A DNA stretch of 46,913 nucleotides from GCA-2725625 sp964574215. GTDB lineage: Bacteria > Pseudomonadota > Alphaproteobacteria > Rhodospirillales > UBA2165. The stretch is taken from NCBI GenBank assembly GCA_964574215.1, contig CAZNLR010000042.1, forward strand, positions 1 to 46,913. Reading direction: 5' to 3'. The position numbers and the translations under genes are program-made. Under the pieces are notes generated by a model. That model was not told the DNA's origin. It worked only from the letters and a program-made list of their open reading frames with translations, and did not search any database. Below, piece by piece: positions 1-9,435 of the stretch. The first letter of the stretch is position 1. Each line of letters opens with the position of its first letter.

Positions 1-873
1 CAAGCCACCCATCACGCCGGTCATACGATTGAGCGGTTGGGCGAGGAGCTTTACGGCAAAAACAACCGCTACGATAATCAAAACCACAACCAGTATTCCC
101 AAGATGATAAAGGTGCTGGTCGCGTTTTCATCCAACGAATTTACGGCTGCTTCATTCATTTTTACCCGTTGCTGATTCTGCTGACTGTTGATGAGCCCAA
201 TAAGTTCCTTAAGGTTGCTGCGAATATTCTGTACCGCAGAAGAAAGAGCGACAATTCGAGCGTTTTCTTCAAATAGGAAGTTGGCGTTGGCGGCTTTAAA
301 GTTACCTTCGTTAATCAGTTTGATCGTCCGGCTGTTTGATCCACTGTAGATTTCAAAAAGCGGCGGCAGCGTACCTGCGACACGGGAAACCACCGTTAGC
401 CGGTTGCGCATTTTAGCTTCCGCCGTGTCAATGCCGATAAAGGATTTATTTCCGGGGGCGATAAAACTCGTTTTATCCAAGTCGGCCGAAAGATGAGAAA
501 GACTGCTCTTAAACGCGGCGATCCGTTTTTCGACGGCGCCGCGAGCAACTTCGGTTTTTTTCGCTAATCCTTTGTTTTTGGTCAGAAGACTTCGTTGGTG
601 GTTGTTTAGCACGGCATTCAGGCCATTCACCAAATTGAGCATGTCGTCGTTGATATGGAAATTGATACCGGTGATGGATTCCTGCCGAGTACTGGATTTT
701 TCGGCTTCTTCCAACGTAGCATTGAACAGCGAGAAAGTTTGCAACACGTTGAATATCGCCAGGCCGGCGATCAATAAAATCGGCACGACCGCCAGAGCGA
801 TAACTTTGCCGCCCACGCCTGTCAATTTCATACCTGAGTCATGGGACTCAATATTTGAAGATAAAGTCGTCAT
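1..873 (-). CDS. Methyl-accepting chemotaxis protein or HAMP sensor, N-terminal part (cut by window edge)
   Basis: The reading frame is open from the ATG at 871-873 to the left edge without a stop (291 codons). It shows a short cytoplasmic N-terminus, a first membrane segment at about residues 22-44, a roughly 205-residue helical periplasmic region, a second membrane segment at about 252-271, and the start of a HAMP domain (LLAQPLNRM, about 276-284). This topology is typical of chemoreceptors and some sensor kinases. The signalling domain lies outside the window, so chemoreceptor is an inference. A GGAG ribosome binding site lies just upstream of the ATG. The gene follows the repeat protein at 914-1894 on the same strand with 40 bases between them, so the two may be co-transcribed. 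Confidence 0.72.
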   Translation of the reverse strand, partial: MTTLSSNIESHDSGMKLTGVGGKVIALAVVPILLIAGLAIFNVLQTFSLFNATLEEAEKSSTRQESITGINFHINDDMLNLVNGLNAVLNNHQRSLLTKNKGLAKKTEVARGAVEKRIAAFKSSLSHLSADLDKTSFIAPGNKSFIGIDTAEAKMRNRLTVVSRVAGTLPPLFEIYSGSNSRTIKLINEGNFKAANANFLFEENARIVALSSAVQNIRSNLKELIGLINSQQNQQRVKMNEAAVNSLDENATSTFIILGILVVVLIIVAVVFAVKLLAQPLNRMTGVMGGL

Positions 874-913
874 TTTTTTTCTCCAAGAAAAATTTATCTG
901 CCCGGATACGGCA

Positions 914-1894
914 TTAGCCGAGAGATGCCACCATCGTGATTGCGGTTTGCACGGCATCGAAGACGTGTGACGGCGTTTTGCCTGATTGCGCGGCGGCAAA
1001 ATTGGTCGGCTTGGCGATGCCCAGCTTGGCTTTGACGGCCCCAATTTCAGCCAATGCATTATTGAGAAGATCAACGACGTGGGCCGGAGTGATTCGGCCG
1101 GCGCGCTTATTCGGCAATACCACGCCGCCGCCAACGGCGAATTTGGCATTTCCGGCCAGGGATTTGAGTTGAGCCAGTAATTTGTAACTGTGGTCGTAAA
1201 CATTGCCGGGGGATTTAGCATTTGAAATGAAATTTATTTCCATGTCGCGGTCTATTCCGGAACTGGCCTGGATGAGTTTCACGTCGCTGATGATTGTCAG
1301 GGCCGCCCGATACACGTCGTTCGGAAGAACGCCTGGAATTCCGAGGCCATCCAGTTGCAACGACACTACCAGCAATTGACTATAGACGTCGGTCGGGGAC
1401 TTTTTGCCGGGAGAAGGGGCTAATTGCGGCGCTTGTACAATACCGAACTTTGATCGTAATTCTCTGACTTCCGCCAATATTTCGTTGGTCATTTTCAACA
1501 CGTCGCCCGGCGTAATTTTTCGCGCGGGGATCGGCGGGACCGGTTTCCGCGGTAGATTGTTGATCCACCTTAAGGTCTGCACTTTAACCATTACCTCACG
1601 CGCCTTCTGGATAACGTGCCGCGGTTTGCGCGGGGTCAAGGCAGGGGCGGACGCATCCACTTTCGGTCTGGAAATATTGGCCTGATGCATGCGCGCCAAC
1701 TCTCGGCTGATATTGTCGACGGATTGATAAACAATCGATGGCGTTATTTTTTGAGCATTGGCGGCGCCCATTGCCATAGCCAAAAGAATCACCGCTCCGG
1801 CCAATGCCGCAAGAAAGGGTGGAAATTGAAAATTAGCCGCGCTCGACGCGCAGGCCGGTTTCATGTCGGTTGGAATTTTACGAAGTATGCTCAT
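914..1894 (-). CDS. Secreted or periplasmic protein with eight internal repeats
   Basis: The 326-residue protein has a signal peptide (hydrophobic core about residues 25-44, likely cleavage after ANA at about 47). The rest consists of degenerate repeats, mostly 37-40 residues apart, each opening with a (K/R)(I/S)TP-x2-V(Y/L/F) motif and followed by an amphipathic helix. Copies begin near residues 49, 86, 127, 165, 189, 227, 267 and 306; the spacing from 165 to 189 is short. I do not recognise a named family. The start is supported by an AAAGGGG ribosome binding site about 10 bases upstream. It sits directly upstream of a chemoreceptor-like gene on the same strand, so a periplasmic ligand-binding or scaffold role in sensing is possible but inferred. 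Confidence 0.75.
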   Translation of the reverse strand: MSILRKIPTDMKPACASSAANFQFPPFLAALAGAVILLAMAMGAANAQKITPSIVYQSVDNISRELARMHQANISRPKVDASAPALTPRKPRHVIQKAREVMVKVQTLRWINNLPRKPVPPIPARKITPGDVLKMTNEILAEVRELRSKFGIVQAPQLAPSPGKKSPTDVYSQLLVVSLQLDGLGIPGVLPNDVYRAALTIISDVKLIQASSGIDRDMEINFISNAKSPGNVYDHSYKLLAQLKSLAGNAKFAVGGGVVLPNKRAGRITPAHVVDLLNNALAEIGAVKAKLGIAKPTNFAAAQSGKTPSHVFDAVQTAITMVASLG

Positions 1895-2217
1895 TTGATT
1901 TAACCCCTTTGAGATTCACTATTAATATTAATTTGAGGAATTAAATTTCAGGTGGGGAGGAAAGGGGAAAAATCAATAAAACTTTTGGCCGCCATTGATC
2001 ACAGTTCTGTGTCTCATTTGTGTTCTTACCGGAATGGCGATTGGCCCCCGGAAACGTGACTGCCGGGCGAAGCCAAGTTACTGGAATCAATTAGACTTTT
2101 TGCAAAAGACACCAATGATCTATATAGTGGAGACCGCTGGTTTTCAGAGTACTGAAAAATGTTAAAAGAATTTTAAAAACAGACGATTAGAATTGCACGG
2201 GTTTCGGAGAGTTCAAT
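1895..2217. other. Intergenic region between divergent genes
   Basis: This 323-base stretch separates the minus-strand repeat protein from the plus-strand DHH gene. It holds a good sigma-70 type promoter for the plus strand at 2100-2128 and a small AT palindrome (ATTAATATTAAT, 1921-1932) just upstream of the minus-strand gene. I see no RNA gene or further coding sequence. Confidence 0.6.
2100..2128 (+). promoter_or_regulatory. Putative sigma-70 promoter for the DHH phosphoesterase gene
   Basis: A -35 element TTGCAA (2100-2105) and a -10 element TATAGT (2123-2128) are separated by exactly 17 bases. Matches to consensus are 4/6 and 5/6. Transcription would start near 2135, about 80 bases before the ATG at 2218. 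Confidence 0.5.
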
Positions 2218-3156
2218 ATGTCCAATGACGACGGAAAATTTCGTCTGGTAACAAGAAGCGATTTTGATGGTTTGGTTTGTGCCGTATTGCTGCGCGAACT
2301 GGACGTTATTCACGATATTAAATTTGTTCACCCGAAAGATGTGCAAGACGGATTGGTGCTGCTGGGTGACAACGATATAACGGCGAACCTGCCCTATGAC
2401 CGGCGCGTGCAACGGGCCTTCGATCACCATAGCAGCGAAAACTCCCGCCTCGACCAGGCGCCGCCCAACTACGTCAATATTTCCGATGCGCCCTCCGCAG
2501 CGCGGGTGGTGTACGACTACTATGGCGGTAAAGACGCTTTTCCCGACGTCGCCGACGATTTGATGGATGCCGTAGACCGCGGGGACTCGGCACAATTTTC
2601 CATGGACGAAGTTATCAATCCTTCCGGCTGGTCGATGCTGAACTTTATTATGGATTCCCGGACGGGTCTTGGCCGGTTTAAAGAATTTCGAATTTCCAAT
2701 TACGATCTGATGATGGAACTGATTGACTATTGCCGCAATCATTCAATCGAGGATATCCTCGGACTGGAAGATGTCAAAGAGCGGGTTGATCTATTCCTCC
2801 ATCACAAGGACAAATTCGTCGATCAAGTTAGGCGATGCTCAACAGTTTATGACAATCTCGTTGTCTTGAATTTGAAGGACGAGGAAACCATTTACGCGGG
2901 CAACCGTTTCGTTATTTATGCGCTATACCCGGAGGCCAACATTTCCATCCATGCCATGTGGGGATTAGACAAGCTCAATACCGTTTACGCTGTCGGTAAA
3001 TCAATTTTCACTAAAACCTCGAATACAGACATTGGCGAGCTAATGCTGAAATATGGTGGTGGCGGACATGAAGCAGCCGGCACCTGTCAGGTGGACAATG
3101 ACGAGGCGGAACGGGTTCTCGATGAATTAATCCAACAGATAACGGCAGACGGATAA
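2218..3156 (+). CDS. DHH/DHHA1 family phosphoesterase
   Basis: This 312-residue cytosolic protein has the two-domain plan of DHH phosphoesterases. The N-terminal metal-binding domain shows DFDG at 15-18 (the DHD-type motif I), GDND at 50-53, DHH at 69-71 and a fourth acidic motif VDRGDS near 119-124. The C-terminal DHHA1 domain carries GGGGHEAAGT at 280-289. Families of this type hydrolyse phosphodiester or phosphoanhydride bonds (oligoribonucleotides, cyclic dinucleotides, polyphosphate), and the substrate cannot be read from sequence. The ATG is preceded by GGAG at the right distance. It lies 90 bases upstream of the S41 protease on the same strand. Length and motifs are intact. Confidence 0.85.
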   Translation: MSNDDGKFRLVTRSDFDGLVCAVLLRELDVIHDIKFVHPKDVQDGLVLLGDNDITANLPYDRRVQRAFDHHSSENSRLDQAPPNYVNISDAPSAARVVYDYYGGKDAFPDVADDLMDAVDRGDSAQFSMDEVINPSGWSMLNFIMDSRTGLGRFKEFRISNYDLMMELIDYCRNHSIEDILGLEDVKERVDLFLHHKDKFVDQVRRCSTVYDNLVVLNLKDEETIYAGNRFVIYALYPEANISIHAMWGLDKLNTVYAVGKSIFTKTSNTDIGELMLKYGGGGHEAAGTCQVDNDEAERVLDELIQQITADG

Positions 3157-3246
3157 CAAATCTTTTGTCAGTGAAAATGAGCCATTGATTTCTTCTGCGT
3201 CAATTCAGATATATAAAAACGACTCACCAAGGGAGTAGCCATCCAA

Positions 3247-4740
3247 GTGAAAAAGCGTTGGGTGCCGAGACCAATATCAATATTTATCGCTGTCGTTGTC
3301 CTGTTCGCGGCGGTCTCAAATTCCCTGACCGGTTGTTCAGGTGGGACACCGATGGCGCGGGTCTTCGGCGGGTTCAACTCATCTTTTTCCCGCTCCCATG
3401 AGAATACGGCCGACTACCAGCGGTTCCGGCAAATTTACAATAAATATGCTGGACGTGACGGTAACCGGGTGCAGCAAATCAGGCATTTTTCGGACGCCTA
3501 TCAGCGGGTTCGGTCCGAGTATGTTCACCAAATACCCGACAGTGAATTGATCAACGCAGCCATAACCGGCATCAAGAAATTACCGGGAAAACCCGGTCAG
3601 ATTTCCTCGGTCGACGTCGCCGAAGCAGCGCTTGATTCATTGTTGGCGTCCCTGGATCCTCATTCCAGCTATTTGAATCCTGAAGAGTTCAGAGAATCCC
3701 AAGTTGTCACCAGCGGTCAGTTCGGCGGGCTCGGCATCGAAATCAATATGGAAGACGGATTGATCAAAATTATTTCGCCGATCGCCGATACACCGGCCTA
3801 CCGGGCCGGCCTGAAGGCGGGCGATTTGATCACCCATGTCGACGGCGACCCAATTAAAGGTATGAGCTTGATGGAGGCCGTGCGGCGGCTCCGCGGCAGG
3901 CCCCGGACGGATGTCAGACTAACCATTAGCCGCCCGGGACATGGCGATTTCCAAGTTACCATCACGCGGGCCATCATTCAGGTCCAGCCGGTCAAATGGC
4001 ATAGGGAGGGTGATGTCGGGGTTATCCGCCTCACTCATTTCATCCAATCTTCGGAGGAAGCGCTGGAAGAGGCTTTTGAAGGTATCAAAAGCGGGGCTAA
4101 AAGCCGTTTGAAAGGGATCGTACTCGATCTGCGCAATAATCCCGGTGGATTGTTGAATCAATCGGTTGCCGTCGCCGATGCTTTTCTTAACCACGGTAAA
4201 ATTGTGTCCGTTCGCGACCGGATCGGTGAAGTGCGGGGCTATACGGCCCAAACCGGCGATCTCGCATCCGGACTGCCGATTGTGGTGCTGATCAATAGGG
4301 GATCGGCGTCGGCTTCGGAAATTGTCGCCGGCGCACTTCAAGATCATGGTCGGGCGACGGTGATGGGAGTACGGTCTTTTGGAAAAGGGTCGGTACAGAC
4401 CATTGCACCGTTGGATTGGGATGGCGCCTTGAGATTGACGACGGCGTTGTATTACCTGCCGTCCGATCGGACGATCCAGGGTTTTGGCGTAACGCCTAAT
4501 ATCAGTGTTTTCGGCAAGGATGGCGTTGATGGCCGACGTGAAGCCGATCTGCCCAATGCCCTGCCGGGAGCGCAGAAAGGCGTAGCCGGCGCAAATGCAT
4601 CCAACCGGTTACAAGAAGACGCTTGCCCCAAGGCAGGGCGAAAAAAAGATGATAAACTGCTGGGATGCGCTCTTATGCTACTGCGGTCGGGGTCGCACGA
4701 AAATTTTCTGGCGTTAATGGGAGCCCGCAAAAGTCTCTAG
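3247..4740 (+). CDS. S41 family carboxyl-terminal processing protease, predicted lipoprotein
   Basis: The 497-residue protein is a CtpA/Prc-type serine endoprotease acting in the periplasm. The N-terminus has basic residues, a hydrophobic segment and an LTGC lipobox with Cys30, so lipid anchoring is predicted. A PDZ domain spans about 155-235. The protease core has DLRNNPGG (294-301), the nucleophile region GSASASEIVAG (Ser355 the likely nucleophile) and the general-base Lys380 in GKGSVQ. The start is a GTG preceded by AGGGAG. Such enzymes trim or degrade periplasmic proteins, for example in cell-wall hydrolase turnover. The C-terminal region after about 430 is poorly conserved and holds two cysteines. 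It lies downstream of the DHH gene and converges with the gene at 4771-5433. Confidence 0.88.
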   Translation: MKKRWVPRPISIFIAVVVLFAAVSNSLTGCSGGTPMARVFGGFNSSFSRSHENTADYQRFRQIYNKYAGRDGNRVQQIRHFSDAYQRVRSEYVHQIPDSELINAAITGIKKLPGKPGQISSVDVAEAALDSLLASLDPHSSYLNPEEFRESQVVTSGQFGGLGIEINMEDGLIKIISPIADTPAYRAGLKAGDLITHVDGDPIKGMSLMEAVRRLRGRPRTDVRLTISRPGHGDFQVTITRAIIQVQPVKWHREGDVGVIRLTHFIQSSEEALEEAFEGIKSGAKSRLKGIVLDLRNNPGGLLNQSVAVADAFLNHGKIVSVRDRIGEVRGYTAQTGDLASGLPIVVLINRGSASASEIVAGALQDHGRATVMGVRSFGKGSVQTIAPLDWDGALRLTTALYYLPSDRTIQGFGVTPNISVFGKDGVDGRREADLPNALPGAQKGVAGANASNRLQEDACPKAGRKKDDKLLGCALMLLRSGSHENFLALMGARKSL

Positions 4741-4770
4741 CCATTGCCGGAGTTGGCTTTGAATTCAGAG

Positions 4771-5433
4771 CTATTTGTCCCCCATTGCCGGGCGAGGGCA
4801 GACCGGAATTTTATTTTTGTTATCGATTTCAAGACGCGGATTTTTTAGTTCCTCTTCCGTCAGGCGGGATTTCTTAACCGGATTCACCCAAATTTTCAGA
4901 TGGGCGGTCTTGACGGCTTTGAATCGTAAATATTGGTTCAACGCCCGGGTCAGGGCCGGCGTCAGACCTTCAAGATCGGTATCAAAATTCTTATGATTTT
5001 TTTGCCGTTCCTCGGAAAGAACCTCGGTTACGGCGGCTTTGACCTGGGGTACCCGGAGGCAAACGACCTTTTTGTCCTTTTTGGCATAGAGTTCCAAAAA
5101 CGGCGTCACCAATGCATTAACCGTGCGACCGCCCTTGACAATTTCCACCCGGAACGTCCGGTGTTGAATGGTCAAAGGTTTGGTAAGGGACAACTCCTCC
5201 TCTGTAGGCGGGGGCTTTTCGACTTTTTTCGGCGGCGGCGGTCCCGAAGCGAGTACCGAGAACAAAAGATATCCGCCGTATAGCCCAACCAGCAGGGATA
5301 CGCCGGCAAAAATCCAAACGGGCAGGCCGACGGCCGGTTTTGAAGGCGCAGGATCGTCCCCACGTCTGCCGTCTTTGCGGCGGTCCTCTTTTCTGCGGTC
5401 ACCTTGTCGCCGGTTTTTGTCGTCAGAACTCAT
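4771..5433 (-). CDS. Single-pass membrane protein with FliL-like layout
   Basis: The 220-residue protein begins with a very basic stretch rich in DRRK/DRRG motifs (residues 8-26), then one membrane segment at about 38-60, a proline-rich linker (PPPPKK), and a periplasmic domain. The layout (cytoplasmic basic tail, one transmembrane helix, periplasmic domain of about 150 residues) and a segment starting RVPQVKAAV followed by a DLEGLTPALTRALN helix resemble FliL-like proteins, which stabilise the flagellar stator. Similarity is too weak to assign that role, and no flagellar genes are nearby. It converges with the S41 protease gene with 30 bases between stops. Confidence 0.6.
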   Translation of the reverse strand: MSSDDKNRRQGDRRKEDRRKDGRRGDDPAPSKPAVGLPVWIFAGVSLLVGLYGGYLLFSVLASGPPPPKKVEKPPPTEEELSLTKPLTIQHRTFRVEIVKGGRTVNALVTPFLELYAKKDKKVVCLRVPQVKAAVTEVLSEERQKNHKNFDTDLEGLTPALTRALNQYLRFKAVKTAHLKIWVNPVKKSRLTEEELKNPRLEIDNKNKIPVCPRPAMGDK

Positions 5434-5629
5434 GGTAACCCATCATTATTGCTGCTGGGTATTAAATGGGAGGTATTTCTTACAATTCAATTACTTCAAT
5501 TTATATGTAAAATAAAAAAAAATGTCAAAAAATACTGTTATTTGGATAATTGAGGTTGTTCGGGGCCATCTTCCAGGGTAAAGGAACAAAAAAATTACCT
5601 CTCAACAGAACTTGGATGAAGACAGAAAA

Positions 5630-6802
5630 ATGACGAATTTGGTTCCGCCCCATGGCGCTGATGCGCTGAAACCTCTGCTCGTACCCGAAAGCAACCGATC
5701 ACAAGAAATTGCCCGCGCAGAGGATTTAAAAAAAGTTCCAATGACCAGTCGCGAAGTTTGCGACTTGTTGCTGTTGTCCATGGGCGCTTACACGCCACTC
5801 GACGGATTTATGGGTGAAGCGGATTGGCGCGGGGTTTGTAACGACATGAAGTTGGCCGACGGTTTGTTTTGGCCCATCCCCGTCACGCTTTCAGCTGCTC
5901 AGGGCCTTGCCGACCAGATAGAAGTCGGCGAGGACGTGGCACTGGTGGATAGAGAAACCGAACAAGTTATGGGTATTTTGACCGTTGGGGAAAAATATTC
6001 GCCGGATCTTAGTCTCGAATGTGAAAAAGTATTTGGCACGACCGACGATAACCATCCCGGCGTTGCCAAAGTTCTGGCTCAGGAGCCGGTTAATCTCGGA
6101 GGTTCGGTAAAAGTCATTGAGGAAGGCTGGTTCCCTCAGGAATTTAGCGATCTCTATATCCGGCCCGACCAAAGCCGGAAAATGTTCCAGGATATGGGTT
6201 GGACGAGGGTGGCAGCCTTTCAAACCCGAAACCCCATGCACCGCAGTCACGAACATCTGGTCAAGATCGCCGTTGAGGTCACCGATGGTGTCTTTATTCA
6301 CCAGGTGCTAGGCAAGCTCAAACCGGGCGATATACCCGCGCCCGTACGGGTCGAAGCCATTAATGCCATGATTGAAAATTATTTCGCCGACCACCGGGCG
6401 ATTCAGGCAGGCTATCCTATCGAGATGCGCTATGCCGGTCCGCGGGAGGCTCTGTTTCACGCTCTTATACGGCAGAACTACGGCTGCTCTCATTTGATTG
6501 TGGGCCGCGATCATGCCGGCGTGGGGGATTTCTATGGGCCCTTCGATGCCCAGGATATTTTCGATACTTTATGGGATGGCGCCCTGGTGACCAAACCGTT
6601 GAAAATCGACATTACGTTCTTTTGTGAAAAATGCGACGGTATGGCGACGGCCAAAACATGTCCGCACGACGAGGAATTCAGAATCAATATATCGGGTACC
6701 CGTCAGCGGGAAATGCTGTCCAACGGTGAGGATATCTCTCCGAAATTCAGCCGCCCCGAAGTGGTGGCCGTTTTGCGGAAATTTTATGAAGGCCTAAACT
6801 AA
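5630..6802 (+). CDS. sat: Sulfate adenylyltransferase (ATP sulfurylase)
   Basis: The enzyme makes adenosine 5'-phosphosulfate from ATP and sulfate, or runs in reverse in sulfur oxidation. The ATP-binding motif QTRNPMHRSHE lies at 198-208 and GRDHAG at 292-297, both intact. A C-x2-C-x8-C-x-H cluster at Cys332, Cys335, Cys344 and His346 resembles the zinc site known in some bacterial single-chain ATP sulfurylases. I chose the ATG at 5630 because MTNLVPPHG matches the usual family N-terminus; an in-frame ATG at 5612 would add six residues, and neither has a strong ribosome binding site. It is the single-polypeptide type, not CysDN. No APS reductase or kinase is present here. A ThDP enzyme follows after 29 bases. 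Confidence 0.93.
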   Translation: MTNLVPPHGADALKPLLVPESNRSQEIARAEDLKKVPMTSREVCDLLLLSMGAYTPLDGFMGEADWRGVCNDMKLADGLFWPIPVTLSAAQGLADQIEVGEDVALVDRETEQVMGILTVGEKYSPDLSLECEKVFGTTDDNHPGVAKVLAQEPVNLGGSVKVIEEGWFPQEFSDLYIRPDQSRKMFQDMGWTRVAAFQTRNPMHRSHEHLVKIAVEVTDGVFIHQVLGKLKPGDIPAPVRVEAINAMIENYFADHRAIQAGYPIEMRYAGPREALFHALIRQNYGCSHLIVGRDHAGVGDFYGPFDAQDIFDTLWDGALVTKPLKIDITFFCEKCDGMATAKTCPHDEEFRINISGTRQREMLSNGEDISPKFSRPEVVAVLRKFYEGLN

Positions 6803-6831
6803 CCGCAACTGTTCAGACCCGGGGAACCCGC

Positions 6832-8499
6832 ATGACAAATATGACCGGCGCCGAAGCGCTTACCAAATCGATTCAGCAATACGGCATTGATACGATATTC
6901 GCCCTGCCGGGAGTCCAGTTGGACCATCTTTTCGATGCATTGTATCATCACCAGGATTCCATCCGCGTTATCCATACCCGCCATGAGCAGGCGACCGCCT
7001 ATATGGCCTTCGGCTATGCCCAGGCGACAGGCCGGGTCGGAACCAGTCTGGTCGTGCCCGGACCTGGTTTACTGAATGCCACCGCCGCGCTTTCCACGGC
7101 TCATGGCTGCAACGCGCCGGTTCTGTGCCTGGCGGGACAGATGCCGTCCAAATATATCGGCAGCAATACCGGTCAACTCCATGAACTGCTCGATCAGCCG
7201 GGCGCCGTTAAATCGGTGACCAAATGGCAGGGCAGGGCCTTGTCGCCGTCTACCACCCCGCAAACTGTTCAGGACGCCTTTGCGCAGTTGAACAGCGGTC
7301 ACCGCCGCCCCGTGCTTCTCGAAATGGCGCCCGATATCATGGCCAAGAAAGAAGACGTCGATCTGCTCGATCCCCTAACCGATTTTTCCACCTTCGAACC
7401 GGAACCCGATCCTGATTTGGTGGAGCAGGCGGCTTCCTTGCTGGGCAATGCCGAAAACCCGGCTATTTATGTGGGCGGTGGGATATTCGGCGCGGAAGAA
7501 GAATTGCTCGCCTTGGCCGAGGAAATTCAGGCGCCGGTCTTTATGTCGCCCCATGGCCAAGGAGCCGTGGACAGCCGTCATTATCTGGGCCTGAATTTAT
7601 TGTCCGCTTTCGAAATGAAGGATGACATTGATGTTATCCTAACCGCGGGCACCCGTTTTCAAACCCCTCAGAGCTGGGGGGTCGACGACGAGGTGAAGGT
7701 CATCCGCATTGATCCTATTGAAACCCTGCCGGCTTTGTCTCAACAAGCGGATATCCACATTGCCTCGACGGCGAGGAAGTCCCTGAAGGAATTGCTCGAG
7801 CGGTCGCGCCGTCACAACCGCAAACGCCCGTCACGGGAAGAGGAACTGACGGAGATGGGGCAGACCATGACCGACAGATTCGCGCAACTGGAACACCAGC
7901 ACGCCTATAGCTCAGTCATCCGTGAAGAACTGCCCGACGACGGCATCGCCTGTTTCGGCGTCACCCAGGTCGGATTTTATTCCTGGTTCGGCTTTCCGAC
8001 TTACAGCCCGAGGACGAACATCCAGGCAGGCCATCAGGGTACGCTTGGATATGGCTTTCCTACGGCGTTGGGCGCGCAGGTCGCCCATCCGGACAAGAAA
8101 GTCGTTGCCGTCACCGGGGACGGCGGTTTCATGTTCAACGTTCAGGAGTTGGCGACCGCCGCCCAACACGGCATCAATCTGGTGACCATTTTGTTTAATG
8201 ACGGTCATTTTGGTAATGTAAAACGTAATCAGGACGAAGGATTTGGGTCCCGTTATATCGCCAGCGAATTGCAAAATCCGGATTTTATGAAACTGGCCGA
8301 TTCCTTTGGCGTTATGGGACAACGGGTCAATTCGCCGGAAGGTATGCGGACCGCCCTGCAAAACGCTTTCAAGGAGGACGCACCGGCCCTGATCGAGGTT
8401 CAGGTAGGCGAATTTCCGTCGGCCTGGAAATACATGCCTCTCGTTCGTGCGAGAGATCAAGTGGGGGAAAAGAAAGCCGGCTCGTTCGGCGATGATTAA
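6832..8499 (+). CDS. Thiamine diphosphate-dependent enzyme, acetolactate synthase-like
   Basis: The 555-residue protein has the three-domain order of the pyruvate oxidase/acetolactate synthase family. The N-terminal pyrimidine-binding domain carries the catalytic glutamate Glu52 (TRHEQATAYMA). A central domain follows. The C-terminal pyrophosphate-binding domain has GDGG at 429-432 with NDGHFGN downstream, the metal/diphosphate motif. The start is supported by GGGGAA upstream. No acetolactate synthase small subunit gene is adjacent, so biosynthetic IlvB is not favoured; decarboxylase or carboligase activity on a 2-oxo acid is the safe prediction. It sits between sat and a FAH-family gene with short gaps (29 and 26 bases), suggesting an operon. 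Confidence 0.85.
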   Translation: MTNMTGAEALTKSIQQYGIDTIFALPGVQLDHLFDALYHHQDSIRVIHTRHEQATAYMAFGYAQATGRVGTSLVVPGPGLLNATAALSTAHGCNAPVLCLAGQMPSKYIGSNTGQLHELLDQPGAVKSVTKWQGRALSPSTTPQTVQDAFAQLNSGHRRPVLLEMAPDIMAKKEDVDLLDPLTDFSTFEPEPDPDLVEQAASLLGNAENPAIYVGGGIFGAEEELLALAEEIQAPVFMSPHGQGAVDSRHYLGLNLLSAFEMKDDIDVILTAGTRFQTPQSWGVDDEVKVIRIDPIETLPALSQQADIHIASTARKSLKELLERSRRHNRKRPSREEELTEMGQTMTDRFAQLEHQHAYSSVIREELPDDGIACFGVTQVGFYSWFGFPTYSPRTNIQAGHQGTLGYGFPTALGAQVAHPDKKVVAVTGDGGFMFNVQELATAAQHGINLVTILFNDGHFGNVKRNQDEGFGSRYIASELQNPDFMKLADSFGVMGQRVNSPEGMRTALQNAFKEDAPALIEVQVGEFPSAWKYMPLVRARDQVGEKKAGSFGDD

Positions 8500-8525
8500 A
8501 TACAAGAACAATCAGGAGACATGTA

Positions 8526-9383
8526 ATGCGCATAATTTCATATCGGAAGGATAATATTGATGGCGTCGGCGTAATGACCGACGACAAGGGATTTGTGGAG
8601 CTTTCTAAGGCGGCGCCCGATCTGCCGACGACAATGTTGGAATTGCTGACCTTGGACGGCGGTCTTGATAAGGCCCGTGCCGCCACAGAAGGTAAATCCG
8701 CCGATCTCGGCCTGGACGATGTAACCCTGCTCCCCCTTATCCCGGATACGCCGGTGCTCTGGTGTGCCGGCGTCAATTACAAATCCCACCAAGATGAAAC
8801 GGGCCGGGGCGCCCAGGATGAACCCATGCTGTTCATCCGTACCAACCATGGTTTGATCGGCGCCTACGACCCCATGATCCGGCCCAACATTTCCGAGCAG
8901 CTGGATTTCGAAGGAGAGTTGGCGGTCATCATCGGCAAAAGCGGACGGCACATTCCATTGGATAAAGCACATGATCACATTGCCGGATATTCAATTTTCA
9001 ATGACGCCACCATCCGTGACTGGCAGCGCCATACCATCCAGTTCTGCCCGGGCAAAAATTTTGAAGGCACGGGTACCTTTGGGCCCTGGTTGATGACACC
9101 CGATGAGTTCGGCGATCCTTATGCGCAGGAACTGACGACTCGCTTGAACGGCGAAGAAGTGCAGCATACGGGAATTGATATGATGGATCACAAGATCGAC
9201 AAGCTGATCAATTATATTTCCACTATTCACACCTTGCGGCCCGGCGACGTTATCAGCACCGGCACCCCCGGCGGCGTCGGCTCGCGGCGGGAACCGCAAT
9301 TGTGGATGAAGCCGGGCGATAAAATATCCGTCGAAGTTACGGGGCTTGGCATCGTCGAGAATATCATCGAACAAGAGAGTTGA
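8526..9383 (+). CDS. Fumarylacetoacetate hydrolase (FAH) family protein
   Basis: The 285-residue protein carries the FAH-fold metal triad: Glu129 and Glu131 in DFEGELAV and Asp160 in IFNDATIRDWQ. The family includes acylpyruvases, 2-oxo-4-pentenoate hydratases and oxaloacetate decarboxylases acting on 2-oxo or enol acids with Mg2+ or Mn2+. The sequence has the C-terminal STGTPGGVG motif of the family. AGGAGA lies upstream of the ATG. It follows the ThDP enzyme by 26 bases; the pair may handle a common 2-oxo acid, which is inference. The substrate is unknown. Confidence 0.87.
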   Translation: MRIISYRKDNIDGVGVMTDDKGFVELSKAAPDLPTTMLELLTLDGGLDKARAATEGKSADLGLDDVTLLPLIPDTPVLWCAGVNYKSHQDETGRGAQDEPMLFIRTNHGLIGAYDPMIRPNISEQLDFEGELAVIIGKSGRHIPLDKAHDHIAGYSIFNDATIRDWQRHTIQFCPGKNFEGTGTFGPWLMTPDEFGDPYAQELTTRLNGEEVQHTGIDMMDHKIDKLINYISTIHTLRPGDVISTGTPGGVGSRREPQLWMKPGDKISVEVTGLGIVENIIEQES

Positions 9384-9435
9384 GCGAACCGAACGGTGGC
9401 TTGACGCTGCACCCGAAGAATCCTAGCCTTCCGCC

